Assembly (NCBI GenBank): GCA_046331465.1
Contig: JAXLQV010000003.1
Location: 744,001-808,000, forward strand
Direction of reading: 5' to 3'
Length of the DNA stretch: 64,000 nucleotides
Source: UBA5066 sp046331465
GTDB lineage: Bacteria; Acidobacteriota; Thermoanaerobaculia; UBA5066
Shown here: positions 27,935 to 36,062 of the stretch, one piece after another
Layout of the letters: each line of letters starts with the position of its first letter
Numbering within the stretch: the first letter of the stretch is position 1
Translations under genes and position numbers: made by a program
The notes under the pieces: generated by a model
What the model saw: the letters and a program-made list of their open reading frames with translations, nothing else
Databases searched by the model: none
What the model was told of the DNA's origin: nothing

Positions 27935-28891
27935 CTACCGAGCCCGGAGAGCGAGGAGCATCCCGATCCAGAAGAGGACGCTGAACGCCAGCGCGGTCTG
28001 CCCCGTGACCGCCAGCGCCTCGTTCAGCGGGCGCCCCTTCTGCGTCCCCACGACGCGCGCAGCCCGGAACGCGAGCGGAAGGGAGAGCCAGGCCGCGAGA
28101 CCCGCCCACGGCGTGAGGCCCAGGAACGCCGCGAGCGGAAGCGCCAGGTAGGCGAGGACGAGGCAGAGGAGGTACTCGACCTTCGTCGCGCGCTCGCCGA
28201 GGCGCACCGCGAGCGTCCGCTTGCCGCTCCTCCGGTCCTCCTCGACGTCGCGCAGGTTGTTGACGACGAGGATCGCCGTGACGAGAAGGCCCGCCGGAAC
28301 GCTCATCGCCCACGCCGCGACGGAGACGGAGCCGGCCTGCACGTAGTACGTCCCCGCCACCGAGGCGAGCCCGAAGAAGAGGAAGACGAAGAGCTCGCCG
28401 AGGCCGTGGTAACCGAGAGGGAACGGCCCCCCGGTGTAGGCGATCGCGGCGAGGATCGACGCGATTCCGACGACGACGATCGGCACGCCGCCGAGCCACA
28501 CGAGGAAGAGGCCGGGAAGAACGGCCAGCCCGAACGCCAGAGCCATCCCGCCCTTCACCTGCGCCGGGGTGAGCAGGCCGGCCTGCGTCACGCGCGTCGG
28601 CCCCAGGCGCCCGGCGGTGTCGGTCCCGCGCTCGAAGTCGAAGACGTCGTTCGCGAGGTTGCTCCCGATCTGCAGGAGAAGCGCCGCGGCGAGGCAGGCG
28701 AGAGACGCGTCGAGCCGGAACCGGCCGTCGGCCCAGGCGACGGCCGAACCCATGACCACGCCCGCGGCGGACGCGGGCAGCGTCCTCGGACGGATCGCCA
28801 GGCCCCAGGACCGGACGTCGAACCTCGCGGCGGGTCTCAGACGCTCTTGTGGGTTCCGTCGCAGAAGGGGGCGTCCTTCGTCTGCTTGCAC
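27935..28891 (-). CDS. menA: 1,4-dihydroxy-2-naphthoate polyprenyltransferase
   Basis: A UbiA-family integral membrane enzyme of menaquinone synthesis. It has about eight hydrophobic helices. The two Asp-rich motifs are NLANDVFDFERGTD and NNLRDVEEDRRSGKRTLAVR, and the N-terminal RPRTLPASAAGVV is typical of MenA. From the GTG at 28891 it has 318 aa and overlaps the CDGSH gene. A CTG at 28840 that overlaps the CDGSH stop (CTGA) would give 301 aa and an N-terminus as long as E. coli MenA. The start is therefore open. No other men genes are present. Confidence 0.92.
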   Translation of the reverse strand: MQADEGRPLLRRNPQERLRPAARFDVRSWGLAIRPRTLPASAAGVVMGSAVAWADGRFRLDASLACLAAALLLQIGSNLANDVFDFERGTDTAGRLGPTRVTQAGLLTPAQVKGGMALAFGLAVLPGLFLVWLGGVPIVVVGIASILAAIAYTGGPFPLGYHGLGELFVFLFFGLASVAGTYYVQAGSVSVAAWAMSVPAGLLVTAILVVNNLRDVEEDRRSGKRTLAVRLGERATKVEYLLCLVLAYLALPLAAFLGLTPWAGLAAWLSLPLAFRAARVVGTQKGRPLNEALAVTGQTALAFSVLFWIGMLLALRAR

Positions 28892-29076
28892 TGGCAGAGC
28901 CACGCCTCCTTCGTCTCCTCGGCCTTCCAGACGAGCGGAGTGAACCCGGTCCCCTTGTGCGAGCCGTCGCAAAAGGGCTGCCCCTTCGACGCGCCGCAGC
29001 GGCACCACGCGTAGGTCTTCCCGGCCTCGAGCTTCACGGCAGCGGGCTGGCGGGCGGCGATCACGGGCTCCGACAT
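28837..29076 (-). CDS. Dual CDGSH iron-sulfur domain protein
   Basis: A 79-aa protein with two CDGSH motifs, CRCGASKGQPFCDGSH and CQCKQTKDAPFCDGTH. Each should hold a 2Fe-2S cluster through three Cys and one His. The function of small bacterial CDGSH proteins is not settled; redox or cluster transfer is assumed. GAAGGAGG precedes the ATG. Its 3' end overlaps menA, so they are probably one transcript. Confidence 0.9.
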   Translation of the reverse strand: MSEPVIAARQPAAVKLEAGKTYAWCRCGASKGQPFCDGSHKGTGFTPLVWKAEETKEAWLCQCKQTKDAPFCDGTHKSV

Positions 29077-29169
29077 CGGGTCCTCCTTCGTCCGGCGCCG
29101 GGGCGGCCCCACGGAACAGGCACCGCTTCGTGGCCGGCGCCTTCGTCCTCCCCGGACCTCTCTTGAAGT

Positions 29170-29886
29170 CTAGGCCTTCGCCTGCGCCGTCTCCCGCGCG
29201 AGGGCCTCGATCTCCTCGCTCCCGAGGACCGCTTTCGGCGCGCCGTGGCGGACCACCGCGAGCATCGCGCGGCCGATCGTCTCGGTCGTCGCGACCTTTC
29301 CCGGGAAGAGCTTTCGCGCGAGCGGCAGGACCGGCCCCATCAGCGCATAGAGGACCCGATAGGAGGGCGTCCTCGACCGGGCGCCGTGGACGGGTTGGAT
29401 GACGCCGGGGCGGAAGAGGTAGACCGCGCGGAACGGGAGGCGCGCGAGGGCGTTCTCCGTCCTTCCCTTCACGCGCGCCCACATGACGCTCCCCTTCTCC
29501 GTCTCGTCCGTCCCGAGCCCCGAGACGTAGACGAACGTCATCGCGGGGTTCCGGCGCGCGAGCGTGCCGGCGACGGCGAGCGTCAGGTCGTACGTGAGGC
29601 GGGCGTACTCCGCCTCGCTCATCCCGGCCGCCGAGACGCCGAGGCAGTAGAAGCACGCGTCGAACCCCGTCAGCTGCTCCTCGACCGGCGAGAGGTCGAA
29701 GAGGTCTTCGCGGACGACCTCCGTCAGCTTCGGGTGCGAGACGCCCGTCGAGGAGCGACCGACGGTGGCGACCGCCGCAACGCCCGGGTCGTTCAGGCAT
29801 TCGCGGAGGACGCCCTGGCCGACCATGCCCGTGGCGCCGAAGAGGAGGACGCGGGAGGCTCCGGGGGAGTGCGACGGTTCCGGCAC
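29170..29886 (-). CDS. NAD(P)-binding Rossmann-fold (atypical SDR) protein
   Basis: A 238-aa protein. The nucleotide-binding motif VLLFGATGMVGQGVL is at about residue 13. YCLGVSAAG, FVYVSGLGTD and the PFRAVYLFRPGVIQP segment follow. This is the layout of short atypical SDR or NmrA-like epimerase-family proteins, often annotated as nucleoside-diphosphate-sugar epimerase. The substrate is unknown. The start is GTG with aagggaga just upstream. It is 93 nt upstream of the CDGSH gene on the same strand. Confidence 0.75.
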   Translation of the reverse strand: MPEPSHSPGASRVLLFGATGMVGQGVLRECLNDPGVAAVATVGRSSTGVSHPKLTEVVREDLFDLSPVEEQLTGFDACFYCLGVSAAGMSEAEYARLTYDLTLAVAGTLARRNPAMTFVYVSGLGTDETEKGSVMWARVKGRTENALARLPFRAVYLFRPGVIQPVHGARSRTPSYRVLYALMGPVLPLARKLFPGKVATTETIGRAMLAVVRHGAPKAVLGSEEIEALARETAQAKA

Positions 29887-30039
29887 GTTTCTCCCTTCCG
29901 GGGCGGGCGCCGAATCGTCGGAAAGCCTCGCCCGCAATGAGCATAGGCCGTCGGCGCGCGCCGCTCGAGTCGGACAACCCGGGATTTCCTGTCCGCCGTG
30001 TCGATCCCGGTCTCTTTCATTCGTCCCGGGAGGAGTAGC

Positions 30040-30310
30040 CGGATCCCGTCGCCCCCGCCCGGGGACGCTCCACCCGCCGTCGGTCGGGGCGCGCGTCCCG
30101 TTGCCGGGGGGAAGCCAGAGGTGACGGACGGCCCGTTCCTCGAGGCGAAGGAGGTCCTCGGCGGCTGCTGGACGATCCAGGTGTGGTCGAGGACCGAGAC
30201 CATCGACTGGGCGAAGCGGTGCTCCGGCGGGGAGAACGAGATCATCGAGATCCGCCAGGTCCACGAGATGGAGGACTTCCCGGCCGACGTGAAGGCGGCC
30301 GCGAGGAAGA
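30040..30310 (+). pseudogene. Frameshifted, truncated YCII-family pseudogene
   Basis: One frame reads TLHPPSVGARVPLPGG up to a run of six G (30106-30111). A frame shifted by -1 then continues KPEVTDGPFLEAKEVLGG, then WSRTETIDWAKRC and NEIIEIRQVHEMEDFPADV. Together these match the C-terminal two thirds of YCII-related proteins, whose DGPF motif is distinctive. The N-terminus is not recognisable. The 3' end merges into the convergent kinase gene. A missing G in the run explains the break. Confidence 0.65.
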
Positions 30311-30318
30311 GGCCGTCC

Positions 30319-31791
30319 TCAGGCCTCCGCCCGACCCGCGCCCCCCTCGAGGCGGGCGGCGGAGCGCGCGGCGGCCACGGCACGCGCGATCTCCTCGGCC
30401 CCGTACGGCGCCGTGACGACTCCCGCAGCGCCGACGAGCGCGAGCGCCTCGCGGAGCGCAGAGTCCCCCTCGGCCGCCGTCACGAGGACGGGGACGTCGC
30501 GCAGCCGGTCGTCGGCGCCCAGGATCCGGCAGAAGGCGAGGCTCTCGAGCCCGGGCAGGGACGGGTCGAGGGACGAGAGGACCGGGTCCGATTCGGGATC
30601 GAAGGCGAGGCTGCCTCGGACGGTCCCGCTCACGATGACGACGGAGACCGGGTTCGCGAACGCGAGGGCGACGGCACTCCGCGTATCGCCAGCCTCGAGG
30701 ACGTGGAGGCCCGACCGAGAGAGAGCCTCGGCACAGAGCGCCCGGGCGGGCGCGTCCTCCTCGACGACGAGAGCGATCGGGTCCTGCGTCCGCACGGTGA
30801 GGCTGTCGATTGCCATGATGGCGTTCACGCGGCCGAGGACCAGGGAGGCCGGCAGCGGGCGCGAACCCGGGTCCTTGCGGAGGAGCTCCGCGACGAGCTG
30901 GCGCGTCGGCGCGGTTGCGGCGGCGTCCGGGATCGGCTGCGGGGCGGTGTAGAGGTGAGCGTGCCGGAGGGGGACGTATCCACTCCACGGAAACGGGGGC
31001 CGCCCGGTGAGCATGAGCTGGAGGAGAACCCCGCAGGCGTAGAGGTCCGTCGCCTCGGAGGCGGCCATCCCGAGGAACTGCTCCGGCGCCATGAAGACGG
31101 GCGTGCTCCCCTGGATCCTCGGAACCAGCCGGGCCGGCGTCGCGAGGCCGAGGTCGGTGATGAAGGCGACGCGGTCCGCGTTCACGAGGACGTTCCCCGC
31201 CTTGAGCTCCCGGTGGAGGATCCCGAGGGCGTGCACCGCCCGGAGCCCCTCGAGCAGCTGACGGAGGATCCGGAGCGCCTCCGACTCGGAGAGGGCTCCC
31301 CGCCGAGCGAGGAGGGCCCACAGGTTCTCGGCGTCGACGTACTCCATCGAGACGTAGCACGCGTCCCCGGCGCGCCCGAGGTCGTAGGTCCGTACGACGT
31401 TTCGCTGCCTCACCCGGCGGGCGAGCTTCAGCTCGCGCTGGAACTGCTCGAGGAGCGCCTCGTCCCGTGAGTAGCGGAGCGAGAGGACTTTCAGCGCGAG
31501 GCGCTCGTCGATGATGCCGTCCTGGGCGATGTAGACGCGCCCCATCCCGCCCTCGCCGAGCAGCCGTTCGATCCGGTAGCGACCGGCGAAGCGCGCGCCC
31601 GCAGCGAGCATCGTCTCGGGGGGCTGGTCCGGGAGGGGGACCGACCACCTGGCGGTCCGGTCGCCGTGGCGGCCGGGCGTCGCATCCTCCCCGTGCAGCC
31701 GCAGCGGGTCGCGCTCCCCGCACTGGCTGCAGAACCGGTCAATCGGACGGCAGGCGTTCCCGCAGGCGACGCAGGCGAGTTCGGACATCAT
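30319..31791 (-). CDS. Ser/Thr protein kinase-like protein with zinc ribbon and receiver-like domain
   Basis: A 490-aa protein. An N-terminal zinc ribbon (CVACGNAC and CSQCG) is followed by a PknB-type kinase domain (about residues 68-330: GEGGMGRVYIAQD, a VAIK-like LALKVLS, DLGLATP, APEQFLG). The catalytic loop reads LHRELKAGNVL: Glu195 stands where the catalytic Asp of HRD is expected. The C-terminal part (about 350-480) resembles a response-regulator receiver but has VSGTV in place of the phospho-Asp loop and APYG in place of KP. Both domains may be inactive or altered. It ends the partner-switching operon, 6 nt after the STAS gene. Confidence 0.8.
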   Translation of the reverse strand: MMSELACVACGNACRPIDRFCSQCGERDPLRLHGEDATPGRHGDRTARWSVPLPDQPPETMLAAGARFAGRYRIERLLGEGGMGRVYIAQDGIIDERLALKVLSLRYSRDEALLEQFQRELKLARRVRQRNVVRTYDLGRAGDACYVSMEYVDAENLWALLARRGALSESEALRILRQLLEGLRAVHALGILHRELKAGNVLVNADRVAFITDLGLATPARLVPRIQGSTPVFMAPEQFLGMAASEATDLYACGVLLQLMLTGRPPFPWSGYVPLRHAHLYTAPQPIPDAAATAPTRQLVAELLRKDPGSRPLPASLVLGRVNAIMAIDSLTVRTQDPIALVVEEDAPARALCAEALSRSGLHVLEAGDTRSAVALAFANPVSVVIVSGTVRGSLAFDPESDPVLSSLDPSLPGLESLAFCRILGADDRLRDVPVLVTAAEGDSALREALALVGAAGVVTAPYGAEEIARAVAAARSAARLEGGAGRAEA

Positions 31792-31797
31792 CGGCCC

Positions 31798-32190
31798 TCA
31801 GTCGATCCGCTCCAGGGCGACGAAGGCGGGCGAGAGCCGGGCGAGGATCGGGACGTTCGTGCGTTGCCACGTCACGCCCTCGTCGTACCGGAGCGTGACG
31901 CGGCATCCGGCGTTCTCCCCGGCCTCGTGGGGTCTCGTGATCCACCGGACGAGGGTCATGAGGCCGGAGCTGTTCATGAAGCTGACTCCGGACAGGTCGA
32001 CCTCGGTCCGGGCGATCCCCAGCCGGGAGACGGAGGCATCGACGCTTTCCCAGAACGGGTTCAGGACCGCCCCGGGGTCGCGCATCTCCACGGCCCCCGT
32101 CATCGTGATTCTCAGGACGCCTTCCCGAAGCTCCGCGTCGATCCGGACGCCGTCCTCGGGGACGGGGGCGAGGTCCAGCCCGGCGCTCAT
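31798..32190 (-). CDS. STAS-like anti-anti-sigma regulator (slr1659 type)
   Basis: A 130-aa protein with VDLSGVSFMNSSGLMTLVRW. The NSSGL motif marks the phosphorylatable serine of SpoIIAA/RsbV-type antagonists, and the longer insert before it fits the slr1659 group. It should be phosphorylated by the HATPase partner and dephosphorylated by the SpoIIE-type phosphatase. It overlaps the HATPase gene by 4 nt (ATGA). Confidence 0.75.
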   Translation of the reverse strand: MSAGLDLAPVPEDGVRIDAELREGVLRITMTGAVEMRDPGAVLNPFWESVDASVSRLGIARTEVDLSGVSFMNSSGLMTLVRWITRPHEAGENAGCRVTLRYDEGVTWQRTNVPILARLSPAFVALERID

Positions 32191-32669
32191 CGGGCCTCCA
32201 GCGAGAAGACCGCGTGCACCGAGACGCGGTTGCCGGCGACCTGCAGGCGCAGCCGCGCCCCGGTCTCGTGGCGGATCCGGACGAGGCCGAGCCGGCTCGT
32301 CCCCTGCCCCTTCGCGGCTTCCTCCATCCTCCGAAGGTAGACCGCCCTGGCGTCGCCCGCCGTCACCAGCGCGAACTCCCGCCGGAGGATGTTGACCTGG
32401 TCGGCGTCCGATACGTTCGTCACGCAGACGTCGATCTCCCCGTGCGCGCTCGTGATCGAGATCTGGAGGGAGGCCTCCTCCTCGGACGCGTACTTGACCG
32501 CGTTCTCGAGGAGCTCCGACGCGGCCATCGAGATCTGCTCGGCGCGCGCGTCGTCCGCGAGGCCGATCATGAAGAAGCCCGCGACGAACCGGCGGACGCA
32601 CCCGATGTAGGTCCAGCGGGGGCTGAAACGGAGGTTCACGCAGTCGGAGAGAGGAATCGGCGGGGGCAT
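32187..32669 (-). CDS. HATPase-domain switch protein (RsbW/slr1658 type)
   Basis: A 160-aa protein with the GHKL N-box MAASELLENAVKYAS near residue 48 and a degenerate glycine region GQGTSRLGLVRIRHETG. This is the RsbW/SpoIIAB-type serine kinase or sequestering fold. It lies between phosphatase and STAS antagonist, with a 4-nt overlap to the latter and 1 nt to the former, a typical partner-switch order. Confidence 0.75.
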   Translation of the reverse strand: MPPPIPLSDCVNLRFSPRWTYIGCVRRFVAGFFMIGLADDARAEQISMAASELLENAVKYASEEEASLQISITSAHGEIDVCVTNVSDADQVNILRREFALVTAGDARAVYLRRMEEAAKGQGTSRLGLVRIRHETGARLRLQVAGNRVSVHAVFSLEAR

Positions 32670-32670
32670 C

Positions 32671-34065
32671 TCAGCTCCTTCGGACGGCCATGAGGCTGAT
32701 GTCGTCGTCGGGCAGCGGCGCCCACGCGCAAGCCGCCTGGAGGATGCTCGTCACCGTCTCTTCGGCGGAGCTGCCCGGCGCGGCGACGAGCCGATCGGCG
32801 ACGCGGCGGATGTCGAACGGCTCTCCGTTCCGGTTCCTCGCCTCGGTCACCCCGTCGGTGTGGAACAGGGCGAGGTCTCCCCTCTCGAGGACGACCTCGT
32901 GCTCTTTCGTCGCCGGGCCGATCTCGGGGACGAGGCCGAGCCAGAGCCCGTCCGTCGCGTGACGCTCCACCGAGCCCGTCGCGTGCCGGTAGACGAGGAG
33001 GTCCGTGTGCGCTCCCGCGTAGACGAGCCGCCCGTCGCGGTAGAGCCTCGCGACGACCATCGTCATGAACCTCTCCTCGCCGAGGCGCGACTTCAGGTTG
33101 AAGAAGAGCGCGCGGTTGAGCTGGGCGAGGAACCGGGACGGGCCGACGTCTTCGGCGCCGCTCTCGGTCAGCGTCGTGAACATCGCCTGCGCCATCATCA
33201 TGACGAGGCCTGCGGTGATGCCGTGACCCGTGACGTCACCGATGCCGAGCCAGGCGCCGCCGTCGGACGTCTTGCGGAACTCGTAGAAGTCGCCGCCGAC
33301 CTCGGCCGCCGGCACCATCACGGCCGCGACGTCGAAGCCCCGGAGCGAGAGGTCGCGCGGAATGACCGAGGTCTGGATCGTCCTCGCGATCGCCATCTCG
33401 GAGTTCCGGCGCTCGAGCTCCTTCTCGCGCGAGGAGGCCTCCGCGAGGGTCCGCCGGATGAGCCGGAGGAGGAAGACGCCGACGGCGAGCGTCGCGGCGA
33501 GGCTCCCGAGGAGGAGCTGGCGCGCGATTCGTCCGGCTTCCCGGTCCTGGGAGCTCAGCCGCTCGACCTCGCGCAGGATCTCCTCGCGCGCCGCCGGGAA
33601 GTCGACCTCGAGGAGCCGGTCGGCGAGCGGCTCGAGGTCCCGGATGTAGAGGAGGGTCGCGTCATCGAACTCCCTTCGGGCGAGCAGCCCGTAGTAGCTC
33701 GAGATGCGCGCGACCAGGACGTCCGTCCCGGCGAGGAGGCTCGACAGGCCGGCCGAGCGCACGGTGTCGGCCTGCGTCCGGAGCCGCCGCGCCCGGTCCG
33801 TGAGCGGCTTCGTCGGCGGGAGCGGGGCCGCCGTTCCGACCGCCTGCGAGAGGCCGGTCGAGACCTTCATCTGCTTGACCCAGTTGTTCAGCGCCATGCC
33901 GAGCTCGTCCGTCCTGAGCCCGACCGATTCGCACTGCTCGACCCGATCGCCGGACCTTCGCGATGCGCCCAGGACGTAGAGACCGATCGCCCCCTCGACG
34001 CCGAAGAGGCCGAAGAGAAGGCCAAGGAGGACCGCGTAGCGGCCTCGCGGCCGGTCCGTCCTCAT
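32671..34065 (-). CDS. Membrane SpoIIE-family PP2C phosphatase
   Basis: A 464-aa protein. TM1 is at about residues 12-32 and TM2 at about 185-203, enclosing a helical periplasmic sensor. A short coiled coil (REKELERRNSEMAIARTIQ) leads to the phosphatase. Metal-binding motifs are EVGGDFYEF, GIGDVTGHGITAGL, HTDGVTEARN and PDDDISLMAV. It should dephosphorylate the STAS antagonist in response to a periplasmic cue, perhaps via the binding protein encoded just upstream. Confidence 0.9.
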   Translation of the reverse strand: MRTDRPRGRYAVLLGLLFGLFGVEGAIGLYVLGASRRSGDRVEQCESVGLRTDELGMALNNWVKQMKVSTGLSQAVGTAAPLPPTKPLTDRARRLRTQADTVRSAGLSSLLAGTDVLVARISSYYGLLARREFDDATLLYIRDLEPLADRLLEVDFPAAREEILREVERLSSQDREAGRIARQLLLGSLAATLAVGVFLLRLIRRTLAEASSREKELERRNSEMAIARTIQTSVIPRDLSLRGFDVAAVMVPAAEVGGDFYEFRKTSDGGAWLGIGDVTGHGITAGLVMMMAQAMFTTLTESGAEDVGPSRFLAQLNRALFFNLKSRLGEERFMTMVVARLYRDGRLVYAGAHTDLLVYRHATGSVERHATDGLWLGLVPEIGPATKEHEVVLERGDLALFHTDGVTEARNRNGEPFDIRRVADRLVAAPGSSAEETVTSILQAACAWAPLPDDDISLMAVRRS

Positions 34066-34092
34066 CGCCGCGGCCCGCCGCCGGGCGTGCCG

Positions 34093-34614
34093 CTACGGTA
34101 CGAACCGGTATCCCGGCTCACCCGGCACCTTCCCGTCGATCCGGAGGACCCGGAGGGGGCCTCCCGGCGTCACGTCTCCCGCCCTCAGGAAGCCGATCGC
34201 GCCCGGCAGCCCGGTGACGAGCTTCTCCATCGAGGCGGGGGTCGAGACCGTCTTCGGCCCCGACGTCGCCTCCCCCTGGAAGACCTTCGCGATCCAGTGG
34301 TGGACGAAGTCGGCGTCCGACATCAGGAGCAGACGCTCGAGGAGGACCCGGCGCTCCTCGCGTCCGGCCGGGAGGAGGAGGATCGTGATCTTCGTCTTCC
34401 CGTCCCAGCGCGTCTCCTCGCCGAGATAGATCCTCCGGAGCTGCGCGCTCGTCAGCTCGGTGACCGCGTTGCCGGAGTTGACGACGAAGGCCACAGGAGA
34501 GCTCTTCTCCGGCCCCGAGGCCGGGGCCGGCCAGGCGAGGAGCCCGGCGACGGCCGCGAGGGCCCACCTCGAGACGACGCCCTGCATGCCCGATCGGTCG
34601 GCGAGGTCGCTCAT
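34093..34614 (-). CDS. PstS-like periplasmic phosphate-binding-family protein (short)
   Basis: A 173-aa protein with a signal peptide (SRWALAAVAGLLAWPAPAS). A single-lobe PBP-like domain follows: VAFVVNSGNAVTELTSAQLRRIYLGEETRWDGK, quoted here as one segment at residues 41-73, and GAIGFLRAG near residue 142. These match the C-terminal-type half of PstS-like proteins, which also appear as short sensors. It is 8 nt after the porin gene, so ligand sensing for the phosphatase is a fair inference. Confidence 0.75.
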   Translation of the reverse strand: MSDLADRSGMQGVVSRWALAAVAGLLAWPAPASGPEKSSPVAFVVNSGNAVTELTSAQLRRIYLGEETRWDGKTKITILLLPAGREERRVLLERLLLMSDADFVHHWIAKVFQGEATSGPKTVSTPASMEKLVTGLPGAIGFLRAGDVTPGGPLRVLRIDGKVPGEPGYRFVP

Positions 34615-34622
34615 CCGGGCCC

Positions 34623-35714
34623 TCAGAAGTTCGCCGCGATCTGGAACTGCACGACGCCGTCACGGCTCCCGCTCCCGATGGACTGCGACCGGAACTCCCC
34701 CTTCAGCGCGATCCAGCGGCTCACGTCGACGCGCAGGCCACCCGCGACGGCCTTCTCGTCCTGTACCCCTTCGAGGTAGGCCTCCCCCTCAGCGACGTTC
34801 TGCGCCTCGACGAGCACGTAGGGCCGGAGCCGCCGGAGCGCGCCGTCGAGACGGTACGACGCCAGGACGTACCAGCCCCGCGTGTTCCAGACGGCGTCAC
34901 CGGTCTCGGGCGTGTGGTGGAGGAGGCTCCACTCCGCCTTCAGCTCGACGGGCCCGCGGAGGTACTCGACGGAGCCGGTCACGTCCCTCTCGCGGATCTC
35001 GAGACCGGGCGCGGGGATCCGGTCGAGGTAGCCGCTCCCGAAGAGCCTGAGACCGGGAACGGAATCGGGCGCAACGCCGACGGAGAAGACCCATGCTTTC
35101 GCCCCGTTCGCGTCGTTCTTCACCTGGACCTGGTCGAGGGTGGGACCTCGACCGTTTCCGACGCCCGCGGCGTAGCTCAACCCAAGCGCCCCCGGGACGC
35201 GGCCCGCGGCCAGGAGGCCGACGAAGTGGAGCGGCCAGGCGCCGGGCTGGTCCTCCCACCGCGCGATGATCGGGTTGTCGACGGGCGTCTGCATGAACTG
35301 GCCGTGGTGGTTCGTGACGGCCCAGCGAAGGATCGGGCTGTGGACCCGCCCGATCGAGACGCGCAGGGCGTCGGACTGCTCGTACGTCACCTGGAGCCGT
35401 TCGAGGTCCGCCGAGAACTCGGAGCTCAACGACTCGAGCACGATTTCCGCGAGGACGGACCACCGGTCGGAGAGACGGGAGGTGATGAACAGGTCGAGCG
35501 CTCCGTTGTAGAAGCTGCTGTGCTCGCCGGCGGGCGCGACGGCAGCGTAGTTCCAGTCGGCGAACCCCTGGACGGCGAAGGGCGTCCGGCCCAGCATCAG
35601 GTTCTCCGACGGGATCGTGTCGACGACGTCCGGCTCCTGCGCCGCCGCGCCGAATGGCCAGAAGATGAACAGGGCGAGAAGCAGCCCGAGGCGTGAGGTC
35701 CCGGTCGGTCTCAT
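34623..35714 (-). CDS. Porin-like outer-membrane beta-barrel protein
   Basis: A 363-aa exported protein. Signal peptide MRPTGTSRLGLLLALFIFWP ends near AAAQE. Amphipathic strands follow, with FAVQGFADWNYAAVAP, LERLQVTYEQSDALRVSIGR, HSPILRWAVTNHHGQFMQTP and the terminal VVQFQIAANF. The fold looks like the OprP/outer-membrane channel group without a recognisable specificity. GGAGGTG precedes the ATG at 35714; an upstream in-frame start is less likely. It is the first gene of the six-gene minus-strand operon. The divergent region 35715-36062 holds site B and no gene. Confidence 0.65.
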   Translation of the reverse strand: MRPTGTSRLGLLLALFIFWPFGAAAQEPDVVDTIPSENLMLGRTPFAVQGFADWNYAAVAPAGEHSSFYNGALDLFITSRLSDRWSVLAEIVLESLSSEFSADLERLQVTYEQSDALRVSIGRVHSPILRWAVTNHHGQFMQTPVDNPIIARWEDQPGAWPLHFVGLLAAGRVPGALGLSYAAGVGNGRGPTLDQVQVKNDANGAKAWVFSVGVAPDSVPGLRLFGSGYLDRIPAPGLEIRERDVTGSVEYLRGPVELKAEWSLLHHTPETGDAVWNTRGWYVLASYRLDGALRRLRPYVLVEAQNVAEGEAYLEGVQDEKAVAGGLRVDVSRWIALKGEFRSQSIGSGSRDGVVQFQIAANF

Positions 35715-35993
35715 GGTTCGACACCTCCGTCTCTGCAGCCGCTCGCCCCGGGGGCGACCCACTCCATACCGACCTCCGTTGCCGACACGATGCCTCGCTC
35801 CGTGAGAGACCCCTGGGTAGGCGAAAGTTAGCGGCAGCCAGGAAAGAGCTGCTTCAAGTCCCGTGGAACGTGTCCTGAGCGGCGGACGCGTCGTCGACCG
35901 ACTCTCCCCGGCCTGTCTCCGGAGGGAAACGGGCGAGACCCGGATTCCTCCTCCCGGCGCGCCTCCCCGCGCGGGCCCGGGCCCTCGTCAGCC

Positions 35994-36021
35994 TGCCGTA
36001 AGAGTGTTGCAAGAGATGTAA
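35994..36021 (-). promoter_or_regulatory. Shared response-regulator-type element, site B
   Basis: On the minus strand, TTACATCTC, TTGCAACACTC and TTACGG follow each other at 9- and 11-bp steps, the same spacing as sites C and D. The -10-like TACACT of HK2 (36052-36057) starts 30 bp further on and ends 5 nt before the GTG. Autoregulation of HK2/RR2 is likely. Confidence 0.6.
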
Positions 36022-36062
36022 AGCGTTGATTCCCAGCGGGTTTTCCGGCCCTACACTGAGAC

